64,000 bases of DNA from the NCBI GenBank assembly GCA_039621445.1, contig CP154955.1, positions 18,890,691-18,954,690 on the forward strand, written 5' to 3'. The notes beneath the pieces are model-generated. The model ran no database searches and was not told the DNA's origin. It saw only the letters and a list, made by a program, of their open reading frames with translations. This document shows, piece after piece, positions 54,539 to 64,000 of the stretch (the stretch's first letter is position 1; each line of letters opens with the position of its first letter). Origin of the DNA: Euglena gracilis. Its lineage: Eukaryota; Euglenida; Euglenophyceae; Euglenales. Both the position numbers and the translations under genes were made by a program.

Positions 54539-57500
54539 TCACGTCAGGCACATCCCGGTGGGGTCCGCCCACCACAGCCCAGCGTCCTTCTGCCGTGCCA
54601 CCTTGGCAGCCTTGCCAACGATCCAGTTGTTGTGGAGGGAGAGCAGCCCTGGCACCACTGGATCGCCGGCAGAGCCAGAAGCCGGAGTGTCCTTGCTGTT
54701 GGGCTGGCACAGCATACCTACCCACGGACCTGCCCACCTACACTCTCATCCTTGTCAGGGACAAGGGGGCATTTTTTTTTGCTTTTTTGTGAGACATTAT
54801 GTATTCAAATTTAGGGAACCACCTGATTCTTTTTGAACAAAATTTTAAAAAATTCAAAAATTTACATCTGACAAAAATTTTTGGTCATAAAAGCTTGGGT
54901 CAAAATGACACAGACCCAAAAAACATCAGGACGCATATATGCGAAAAAAAACAGCAAAGCCATTTTCCCCTGCCAAATCGAAACCTGTGCCCCGTTAAGT
55001 AAACTTAGAGCAAAAAGGAAAGAAAAGTCTGAAAAAAAACCAAGCAACTTGGTTTGGTGGGGGGGTTGGGCGGCTGGCCCTGACCCAAGGAGGCGTACTT
55101 GTAGGAGAAGAAGAGCTTTCCTTGGACAGCGGCAGGGCCCGTTGTGTGGCAATGCCCCCCCCCCCATGTGGAATTACAGCAACTCCCCCTGACTGCCTGA
55201 TGAAAGTGGCGCTTCTACAGAGAGGAGGGGACAAGGCATGCAGGGTTCAAACAAATCACAACCCAGCTGCAAGGAGGGGGTTTCCGCCATAGTGGTCAAA
55301 ATAACGCCAAACTGTGTATCTTCTGGACCTTCCTACCACACGCAATTCTGGAGAATCGTCCATTTAACGTGAAAAGTCCCTGTGACCACCAAAAAAGTTC
55401 AATGTCTTGCCCTTAATGGCACCTTATGGGGGGAAGTCATATTGGCAAGCTCAAACCCTCTGGGAAGGGATTCATATTTGTGGGGTATACTTGCATTCAT
55501 ACAAAACATGTGTGATGTGTCATATATCGTGTGTTTATGTGTCTGCATCTGTATATCCGCTGGGGAAATTCTCAGAGTTTGTCACTTTTGGCCTGCACTG
55601 GCGCAGAGGAATTTCGGAGATGGATACAACAAAGGAGATCCCCACGTCTGATTTGTGTGTCTGCTACAACAAATGCATTTCGACAGTGCATTATGAGCTC
55701 CATCCTAGTCGGAAATTACTTCAAAAAGGAAAGCCTGTTAGAAAGCAAAATATTTGAAACACACACGTGTGTGCATGCAAACATCCTTGGCACTCAGTGG
55801 AGAAGGAAAGACAACTCTTTCGGTGCGTTGAAACAAAAACAATGGACCAGGAAATGCAAACAATCAAAATAAAAATGCCACCCACTGGGTTCAAAAATTC
55901 TTCGAAACCAAACTATCTATCTATCTATCCATCTATCTATCTACCCACCTATCTATCCATCCATCCATCCATCCATCCATTTAATGGAAGACGTCAATGT
56001 GTGGGGTTTATACCTTCCTAAATAATGCAGTTGGGCCAGAATTCTCCCTCTGAAATAAAGCGGGTGACACGAAAGGGATCGCATGCAGCCCTTCACAAAA
56101 AGACCATCGCTGGGCAACTCAGGCAACTCGGGCTGAGAAGCCCTTCCCTTTCAGTCGACAACAACGGCCTGCGCCTGTGGCCTTCCCCCCCTCCCGGCGA
56201 GGGGGCCCTGGGCCCCGCAGGCGCCGTTCGCGGCGTACATCTGCGGCCAGAAGCCGACCTCCAGCGTGCGGTTGAGCGCGGGCACGCGGAACAGGCACAG
56301 GTTGCGGTGGAGGTCGCGCCGGGATCGGGCGGGGGTGGGTCCCCGTCGTCACCGGGGACGGCTTCAGTTCGAGACCCCTCCTTGAGGCCCCAATCCCAGG
56401 TTGGTGGGAATGTGGGGGGGGTGGGGAAAAGGGTACAGAACAGTCAGATCTCCATCATTTTGACTAAAAAAACCCGGAAAATTCTTGGCGCGTTGCGTGG
56501 TGTGCAACTTCTTTAAGCTTACCTCAGAACAAATCTGAACGCAAGAAATGAACACAAGAAAAAATAACACTGAGCACCTTAAATAGTGAGCAGTTCGACC
56601 ACTTCCACCCCTTTGTGACTTTTGCCCGGATATCCTCCAAATCAGGGGATTTCTTAAAAACCTGGGGGGGTCCAACCTCTGGCTGGAAAAAAGGCTGCTG
56701 GCTGGACCCCCCGGGGGATGGGGGGGGGAGGGGGGTCCGGGGCTGGAGGGGGCTGGGCTGGGCTGGGTCGATGAAAAACAAAATTTTCTAAAACATGGAT
56801 GGGATGAGAGCACCGCACCACACACACAACTGTATGTGCCAGACATTGAGGGCGAGGAAGCTGTGATGAGGAAAAAATGTTGGCTGGCCAGCCTGCGGCC
56901 GGCTGGCCCCAGGCCGGGCTGGACCCAACTTTATTCACTCGACCCCTGGGGGGGGGGCTCCCAGCCCCGATTTGGGCTGCTGGCTGGATTAGAGCTGCTG
57001 GCTGACTGGACCCCCCCCCCCCCCCAGGATGGGGTCCCCTCCGGCTCAAGAAATCCCCTGCTCCAAATAAATGGCTGGGAAGATTCCTATCAGGCTTCTT
57101 TTTAAGTCAGAAGACCCCCCCGGGGGGAAGGGGGGGGGTGGGTGGGTGGGTCCAGGCCGGACCCCCCCCCCCCCCCGGGGGGGGGGACCCTGCCGGAGGC
57201 GCTGGGTATATCTTTTCGGCGCGAAGCGCCGAAATTTTTTGAAAATTGCCTTTAACGGGCCCGATTTTGGGGGGGGGTCCCCACCTTCCCCCCCCCCCCG
57301 GGGTCTTAAAAAGAAACCTGATTCCTATCTCCTCTGACAATCTGGACAACAACTACGGGAAACAAAAAAAAATGCGTGAGAAATTTTTTGAAAATGAGCA
57401 ATAAATGAACAGAAAACTAAAAAAAAATAAAAACAACAATCTGGAAAATAGTTTTCTCTTGATTTTTCCTGCATCATTTTCAAAAATTTTTTCTCAGACA

Positions 57501-57910
57501 TTTTTTTTTGCTTCCCGTAGTTGTTGTCCAAGTTCCAGATTGCCGACAATCAACTTTTGAGTTTTTTCCTGTGCAGCAAAAATTGCATACCGCTGTTCGA
57601 CCCCAGACAGCATGCTTCACGGGAACGACCCCGTTGGGGTGAGTTGCAGAAGACGTAGTTGTACAGCGGCTGGTCTGGCCGGCCCTTGTTGAGGCGGGGG
57701 TCCCTGTCAGGGTTTGCTCAGCATCTCCCACCCTCAGGGCAGCCTCAAGGACTCCAGGGGGCGGGGGGCTCTCGCAGTCCTTCGAAAGTGGTTGGGGCCA
57801 ATGGCCGGCTGGGGTGGGGCAAGCCCTGGGCCTGACACACCTGCCACAGGTAGCGGATGGCCTCCGTGACAAGCTGGGAAGCCGGCAGGAAGAACATCGG
57901 GAGCAGGGGG
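54539..57910 (-). CDS. glycosyltransferase exons 6-9, C-terminal half
   Basis: Exon 57910-57845 (or 57841) gives [18 protein letters not shown]. Exon 57703-57630 gives [18 protein letters not shown]. The block at about 56320-56214 gives [19 protein letters not shown], then [15 protein letters not shown]. The last exon 54703-54539 gives [18 protein letters not shown] and GLWWADPTG before the stop. The HNNW.vG...K motif identifies the family. No AG lies between an upstream in-frame TGA and the 56.3-kb block, so its 5' border is unresolved. Confidence 0.8.
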
Positions 57911-60900
57911 CTGGGGCGCTTTGCGGAAGCTTCCGAGCACCACTGTTGCCTAACGCCGATCAGCCACATCAATACCAATTCTGTCGGTGGGGGTCCATAT
58001 GTTGCCGGGGGGGGGTATAAAATGGATGGGAGTAATGGAAAAATTCTGTTAGGAGACATATTGCATAAATTCTTAAAATACCGGGAAATCTTTGACCGCT
58101 GCTTGAAAAAAAGTGGGGAAAATCCTGAAAAATTCTGTGAACATTTGTTCCCAGTAAACATTTCCCCTCCCGATATTGATTTTCATCACCCCCCCCCCCC
58201 CAGAGCCATGCGAGCCTGTAGGCACACTAGTATAGTCCCGCAGTGCCACAGCCAAATCTGCAACAGAAATCCTGAGGCCAGTCCTACTTAATTCACTTTA
58301 GCCAAATTGTAAGTGGAGGGGGCCATTTTCATTCATTCATGTCCATTTTGGGCAGATGGGTGGCAAATACTGGCATGGAGGCCAACTGACCTTGGGGGGG
58401 GGGTAGGGATGTGAGAAAGAAAATGCCATTTCTGACCCCTCCCGTATTCCAATCTAAATCCACCCAATGGGCAGGGTGGTCCACTGGGATGGGTAACATT
58501 GGACCCAATAACATTGGACATACATCAACACAGGATGGGGGACGCCAGTCAGCACGGGGACCTGTTTGTTGCAGCGGCCCGACTAAAGCTAATTTGCAAA
58601 AAGCATTCTGCAGCATAGTTGGGTTGCCGCAACCCAGCCTCCCTGCGGCCAACCTGCAACGACCCACTTAATCCCCCCCCCCCCCCCCCCAGACAACGCC
58701 TCCAGGCCCCCTGGGCCCCGCACACAATTCCGTCGGAGCATCTTTGGATCGCAACTTGAGGGCGGCGCCAATCAATCTGACCGGGGGGGGGTCCAACGTG
58801 AGCACACATGAGAGCGTTCTATGCAACATAAAGCTGCACACACATGAATATATGTAATTACAGAAATATACATATATGTGCATATAAACACATCCCCATC
58901 CATCCATCCATCCATCCATCCATCCATCCATCCATCCATGCATCCGTCCGTCCATATATCTGTAAATCAGTCCGTGGATATTTACATATAAAAGTTCAGG
59001 GGATGCATACCGGTATTTGTACCCCCACCATACCAATTCTACACCTCCCTTGAACCCAGGAAACTGTCACCCGACAGGTCAGCCAGTACCAGAGACCCTG
59101 ACAGTTTCCCAAACGACCCAAACAGCATCTCAGGAACGACAACTTCCCGGGGGCGGGGGTATTGGCTCAGTGCTTGGTTCAGTGCTTTCAACCCTCACAT
59201 CGCCCTTGCCAGTTTGATGACCGGAGCCGGGTGGTGCTGGTGAGCTCCGGGGGGGACTTGCTCATCAGCGGCCGGTCGGACTGGACCATCATCGGGTCCG
59301 CCGCGGTGTGCGGGATCTCCAGGAACGGGTTGCGGAATGGCCCGGGGACGCTGCGCGCTGACGCCGCGTCCAGCCGTTGATGTGTTGATCGGTGGATCTG
59401 AGTGAGGCGGCGACCAAACGCTGCGCAGATGCGTGCGGTGTGCGTGGCGGGGAAGTGCCCACCTGTGCACTCTTTGCACCCGAACGTCTGGCACGGAGCG
59501 TGCCCAGTCATCGCTTTTTTTGGGACGTGGCTCAACCCCAGTAGGACCTATTTACAGCTGGGGGACCCCATGGGGGGGGGGTGGCGCCAGCGTCCTTCTT
59601 CCAACCAGCCCCAATTCTTTTGGGGGGGGGAGGTTGTTAAGCCAAAGCTCAGGGTCATAGCCACTGGCGCAAGCAGATTACCAACCCGCCTCACCGACCT
59701 GTGATAGGCCCATCAATATCATCCATTGCAATTAATCGAGTGCAAGGTGGCGAGGAGCGCCCCCGCCAGCACAATGTCAAGGTCCACGTAGAGAATGGAG
59801 TACCCTAACTCCTGGGGCGGAGCCCCCCTTCGCTGGACAGGGATGTGCGTCAAGTCACTGGCAGCCTTTGCCCCACATACATTCCGACGTCGACATTTGT
59901 CCATCGGTCAAAGGCCAGTCGCCCTGAACATCCCCAAGAATAACCAGTCCCGGGTGCAACCCCCCCCCCCCTTATGAACCCCCCCGGGGTCAGAAAGATC
60001 TGGTTTGCTTGGTCGGCCAAGGGGGGGGGTTAGTAGGCCAAGGAATTGTTGACCAAAACCCAACCCCCAAATCTGACCTATAATACTCCCTAACAAGACA
60101 ATTCTAGCCAAGTTTGACAAAAATGGCATTTTTCATGATGATTGGGAAAACAAAAAATATCCAAAATAAAATTTTGTCGGCAAGTTCGGATCAAACAAGA
60201 GCACGGGAATGCTTTTGTTTGAATCATTTGAAACCTTTTGTATCAAAAAATGCTTTCTTGCCTTGTGTTGCTATTTTTACAATAAAGTTGTAAATAGTGG
60301 GACATCTTAAAATTTTGTGGGGCATATCCAACCCCCAGCCCCAAAGCCCTTGCCAGCTTGCCAGCCTGCCCGCCAGGCTGGGTGATGGTGTGTGCACACT
60401 GGCGCGGCCCCACCCCAGGCAGCAGTGCCCACGCCAGCACTCGCACACCCCATTACCACCGCCGCAGGCTGGCAGGGACTTTGGGGCTGGGGGTTGGGTA
60501 TGCTCCACCAAAATCTAAGATGTTTACAGCCCCTACTGCACCACCTCCTCCCTTGTCTGAAAAGACAGGTAACAACTTGGGGAGGGTGGCTCAGAAAGGA
60601 GGGGTTGCAAATCCGCGGCGTGGAAAACGTGGTCTCCAAACATGCTGTGGGTTTGGCAGCTTGGGTAAAAAAAGTGATATGTTTTGCATAATTGGATGTT
60701 TTTGGACATTTTTGCAATTTCGATTTTTTGGTACCCGGTTCGACCCCGGTTGGGGATTTTTTGGTACCCTGGGTTGGGCCAGCTCCAGCCAGGGGGGGGG
60801 GTCAGCCAGCAGCCTTTTTCCAGCCAGCCCAAACTCTCCAGCCTCTGTGGTGGGCCCTGCCGGATCCGGGCGGTGCACTGGTGCCATGGCGGAGCCCCGG

Positions 60901-62003
60901 GCAGGATGCGCAGGATGAACTGCACCCGCAGCCGCGTCATGACGTTCCAGTTCTTGTCCAGGAAGGACGCCGCGGCGCGGGCATTGACCTCCTTCATCAG
61001 CCACAGGAACGTCGGGAAGCCGCGGGCCACGCACTCCTCGTACGTCCCCCCTGGGGGTCCCCGGCGGTGGAAGCCATTTGGGAACAGAAACGGGGAGGGG
61101 TCGGGGTGCGGCACTTGGCGCTGTACCTGATGGACCCCTCGTCCACCCTGTTTTGCACGCGCAGCCCCAGTGGCCGCGTGGACCTTTTTCCTCAACTGCA
61201 GAATTCTTGAGCCACCTGCAAATCACACGCATTGAAAAATTCCAACCTCATCAAATTCAACGTGACCATGACACATCGGAAGCCCATTGGGCTTTCTGGG
61301 CGGGGAGATGGACAGCTGGCGGACCAAGGGAGTATGGCGGTCCTCAGGGGCAGTGTGTATGTACAAACAGTCTGAAAAAGTTTCTGAAGTTCTGAAATGG
61401 CAACTGAATCTCACCCCAAAACCCAAAACGATGTTGGTTTGGAGACTGCAGAGGTGGGAAGCGGTATCACCCGTCTCAATTCAGCCCAGACTTGCCAACT
61501 ACACACACATTGCCCCGTTCCCCATGAAACCTCCTGGATTGGGGGCCCCCAGCCTCCATATCCACCGCAGCAATGAGGTAGTTGGTCACATGCAGCATGG
61601 CGAGGTTGCAGACGAAGTTTGCCACAAAATGCGGACTGACCCCGGTGTATCCTCAACTGTGCTCTAAACGGGGGATGGAGGCGATGGCACACAGGGCCGA
61701 GTTGAATGGAGGAGAGCCCCATCACAGTGGAGTCTGTTGTGGCTGGAAAATTCATTTTCAACCTTCAAGTAGGAACAGCTTCTGTGCCGCACATCACAGA
61801 AAAACTCTTCCAGTCACTCAGCACAGTATGCAAAACAAAACCAAATGGACAACACACCCACCCACCCACCCACCCACCCACCCACCCACCCACCCACCCA
61901 CCCAGCCCCCCCCCCCCCACACACACACGCCACCCAGCATGTCCTCCCCCCACGGCGGAAAGACACATTTTCCTGGTGCGAAAGCCGTCTGATTTGTCTT
62001 TGC

Positions 62004-62067
<64 letters not shown>

Positions 62068-62346
62068 GCGTGTGCGCGTGCGTGCGCGCGTGTGTGGGTG
62101 GGTGGGTTGGTGTGGGTGTGGGTGTGTGTGCGTCGGTGCACGTGCGCATGTGTGGGTGGGTGGGCGGGTGTGTGCGTGTGTGTGTGTGTGTGTGTGTTCT
62201 GCGCACGTGCGCGCGCGCACACACACACATACCTAGGGGGGGTTACGTGAGGGTTGGAGGTGGCCGGGGCCGGGGCCCATGTAGCCGTAGCTGGCGGTAG
62301 TGAGCAGGATGCAGCGCTGCTTGTTGGCGCGGCGCGGCAGCTGCCA
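54539..62346 (-). CDS. DxD glycosyltransferase, nucleotide-diphospho-sugar transferase family (PF03407-like, GT77-type)
   Basis: Family members are secretory-pathway type II proteins that transfer sugars (arabinose, xylose and others) from nucleotide sugars. Exons: 62346-62247, 61651-61547, 61050-60896, 59811-59771, 59350-59222, 57910-57845 (or 57841), 57703-57630, about 56320-56214, 54703-54539. Motifs in order: [43 protein letters not shown] (catalytic DxD), [22 protein letters not shown], then [13 protein letters not shown] and GLW near the C-terminus with TGA at 54541-54539. Most phases agree if four GC donors are accepted. The exon at 56.2 kb lacks an AG acceptor, and the signal-anchor exon upstream of 62.35 kb was not found. 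The acceptor sugar cannot be inferred. Confidence 0.85.
55905..55982. repeat. (CTAT)n / (CCAT)n microsatellite
   Basis: CTATCTAT changing to CCATCCAT, in a glycosyltransferase intron. A second (CATC)n array is at 58893-58940. Confidence 0.95.
56643..57060 (+). mobile_element. hAT-like MITE, family I, in a glycosyltransferase intron
   Basis: TIRs CAGGGGATTTCTTAA and its near-complement lie inside exact CTCCAAAT duplications at 56635-56642 and 57061-57068. The interior matches the copy at 51.5 kb (CTGCTGGCTGGA, CCTGCGGCCGGCTGGCC). It sits 30 bp from a different element with its own duplication. Confidence 0.92.
57091..57320 (-). mobile_element. hAT-like MITE, family A, opposite orientation
   Basis: TIRs CAGGCTTCTTTTTAAG and TTAAAAAGAAACCTG are flanked by exact ATTCCTAT duplications at 57083-57090 and 57321-57328. 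The core is the reverse complement of the core at 28.9 kb, so the family has inserted in both orientations. Confidence 0.93.
59222..61050 (-). CDS. glycosyltransferase exons 3-5 with the DxD motif
   Basis: Exon 61050-60896 gives [17 protein letters not shown], then [16 protein letters not shown]. Exon 59811-59771 gives [14 protein letters not shown]. Exon 59350-59222 gives [18 protein letters not shown]. Read together as ...[21 protein letters not shown]...NPF, this is the classic helix followed by the sugar-nucleotide-binding DxD strand. Two of the three donors are GC. Confidence 0.85.
59955..60170 (+). mobile_element. family C fragment
   Basis: Begins ACCCCCCCCCCCCTTATGAA and keeps TGGTTTGCTTGGTCGGCC and AAATGGCATTTTTCATGATG. 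The right end is missing. It lies in the glycosyltransferase intron between exons 3 and 4. Confidence 0.65.
61547..62346 (-). CDS. glycosyltransferase exons 1-2 (of those seen)
   Basis: Exon 62346-62247 encodes [19 protein letters not shown] and ends at a canonical donor before GTAACC (phase 1). Exon 61651-61547 starts after TTGAG and encodes [15 protein letters not shown], then [13 protein letters not shown], the family's nucleotide-binding N-terminal strands and helices. The second exon needs a GC donor (GGGG before GCCCCC) to fit the next exon's phase. Confidence 0.8.
61856..61905. repeat. (CCCA)n microsatellite
   Basis: About 48 bp of CACCCACCCA in the glycosyltransferase intron. Confidence 0.95.
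62007..62230. repeat. (GT)n microsatellite with GC-rich variants
   Basis: A perfect GT run to about 62060, followed by degenerate GTGCGTGCGC and GTGGGTGGG stretches. It lies in the glycosyltransferase intron about 20 bp past the donor at 62247. Confidence 0.97.
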
Positions 62347-62396
62347 CTCCAGGGAGGCGGTGGAATTGGGAGCACGGCGGGGCCGTGAGGCCGGAG

Positions 62397-62732
62397 CATA
62401 CAATTTTTTTTACCGACCCCCGGGGGGGAGGGGGGTCACTCCACTCTTTGAAAAACCAGTCAGTCACTCTTTTCTGGGAAACCAGTCAGTCACTACCCCC
62501 CCCCGGGGGGGGGTCGGCCACTCTGGAATTCAAAAGGAAATTTGACCAAAAAACATAAAAAAGGCCAAAAAATTTCTGGCGCCTTCGGCGCCGGGTCACT
62601 TTAGTGGTTTTTTTTTTGCCGACCCCCCTCCCCCAGGGGGGAGGGGGTCTGGGCCAAAAGCCAGTCAGTCACTCTGAAAAACCCAGCCACCCCCTGGGGG
62701 GGGGGGTCGGCCAGCGACTAAGTGATTGTATG
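62397..62732 (+). mobile_element. family H copy beside a glycosyltransferase exon
   Basis: The ends are CATACAATTT and ATTGTATG. The flanks GGCCGGAG and GGCCGTAA agree at 6 of 8 bases. It has the same CAGTCAGTCAC repeats and a GGCGCCTTCGGCGCC hairpin as the 53.2-kb copy. Its inner edge lies about 50 bp upstream, in transcript direction, of the exon at 62346. Confidence 0.8.
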
Positions 62733-63536
62733 GGCCGTAAGATAACCTTCCACTCCCCCCCCGAGAAACATTAGACAACACAAAAAAAAAAACACAAACC
62801 AAAAAAACAAGCACAAAACACAAAAATGAAAAAAATGCCACTATTTGATGCACCTCAGCAAACCCACATCGGCACCCGAAAACAAATGGATTGCGGAGGT
62901 ATTTAAGAACGCCTAATCCCCCTGGAAAGGTGCCCAACAAACACAATGCACACCGGGGCTGGGATATTTAAAGATATCTTCCGCGATTGAGATGTTCCTC
63001 ACGATCATGCTAGCCGCTCAGGGGGGTTAGAAGTTCGCAAGTGCCTTGGCGGCGCTTCTTCTTGCCCTCTTCTGGCCTGGCGCTGCCTTCTGCCTCTGGT
63101 CCTTATGTCTGTTCCTGTGACAGGGTCGGAACCTGGCAGGACTCACCTTGCTTACTGCGCCAGCTATCAAGTACTGAGCGCCGCCACCAACCCCTCCCCC
63201 CAAACAGTGGTCGGCGCCCTCTCCAAGAGCAGGGCCCAACCAACAATGCACCCCGAAGACAGATTTGACAAACCAGGCCGCAAAAAAACCTCTGTTTCTT
63301 TGGGGGGAACTCCCGGCAGTGCTGGTGCGGCCGAACACGCAATGGGGCCGGCCGCCTCGTGTGCAGGGGCTGCTCCCTGCGGCGCAAGCGTTCTGTTCCG
63401 CAGGCCCCCTCAGAGAGGACACCCTTCTTTCAGAATCGACCTCAATACATTTCACCGTATGGTCTGTGCATGCGCTGTGTTTGGTGCACGGGTTTTGTGC
63501 ACGTGTGTGCGCGCGTGCTCATGTGTGTGTGTGTGT

Positions 63537-63611
<75 letters not shown>

Positions 63612-64000
63612 GTGTGTGTGTGTGTGTGGGTGCGTGTGTGTGCGCGCGCGTGCTTATGTGTGTGTGCCTGCTCTATCTACCCCAGTAGTCAGCCGGACTT
63701 GTGGCTTCCGAGAAATGTCTTATCCAAAATGTTTTCTGGAAATATGTCCTTTGAAATGGGCATCAAAGGGGGGGCTTTGGCAAGGCTGGCACTTACAGTA
63801 AGGGGGTGTCAGGGGTCAACAACCACTTTCTGACTGCACAACTTCTGAAACGCAGAGGAGGATGCGCCCCCCCCCCCCCCAATCCCCGGTGACGAATACC
63901 TGCCAACACATGGTTGATGACCTCTAACCGTTGTTGGGGGTAATGGGCAACTGTTGGGTGGCATGTGCCCCCTGGCCCTCCTTGGCCGGTCCCATTTGGC
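62733..64000. other. right end of window, no certain exon
   Basis: GC-rich blocks at 63040-63120 and 63300-63430 could hold the missing N-terminal or signal-anchor exon of the glycosyltransferase. One minus frame reads NRHKDQRQKAAPGQKR before a stop; a plus frame is hydrophobic. Neither has supporting splice phases. Confidence 0.3.
63515..63668. repeat. GT-rich microsatellite
   Basis: An imperfect GTGTGTGC repeat in the right end of the window. Confidence 0.95.

Noticed and set aside
60735-60760. GGTTCGACCCC, another B-box-like string
   Set aside because: Part of a repeat related to the GGCTGCTGGCTGG family; no tRNA fold around it.

Overview
This is an intron-rich nuclear window from a eukaryote. 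Three genes were found, all on the minus strand, each split into exons of roughly 40-260 bp by introns of 0.1-4 kb. Reading with transcription, from high to low coordinates, they are: (1) a DxD-type glycosyltransferase of the nucleotide-diphospho-sugar transferase family, about 62.35 to 54.54 kb; (2) AQR (Aquarius/IBP160), the intron-binding spliceosomal SF1 helicase, 49.84 to 17.09 kb in about 34 exons; (3) a Cid1/TUTase-type non-canonical poly(A)/poly(U) polymerase, ending at 832 and beginning somewhere between 10.5 and 17.06 kb. Genes were called by joining exon-sized coding blocks whose intron phases agree and whose peptides align with family motifs. Very long open frames made only of Thr/His or Cys/Val are microsatellites.

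The organism cannot be named from this window. Plant/alga-type glycosyltransferase features, frequent GC-AG introns, CA/GT microsatellites of 180-400 bp and many short transposons suggest a protist or alga. That is inference only.

The introns are packed with short repeat elements built on one plan: a terminal signature, a C-run and G-run, a short AT-rich or hairpin core, and the reverse. Several families have terminal inverted repeats beginning CAG or CATA and exact 8-bp target-site duplications (for example 28699-29021, 51509-52023, 56643-57060, 57091-57320, 53217-53559). This is the signature of non-autonomous hAT-like DNA transposons. In one place (45441-46113) such an element lies inside an AQR exon and appears to be the intron itself: removing the element and one 8-bp duplication restores the AQR frame exactly. 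This introner-like origin of an intron, inside a gene for an intron-binding splicing factor, is the most interesting feature found.

Layout: 0-17 kb, polymerase gene with repeat-filled introns; 17-50 kb, AQR; 50-54.5 kb, intergenic repeats; 54.5-62.4 kb, glycosyltransferase; 62.4-64 kb, repeat elements and GT microsatellite with no certain exon. No rRNA, tRNA, CRISPR, viral or bacterial operon signal was found.
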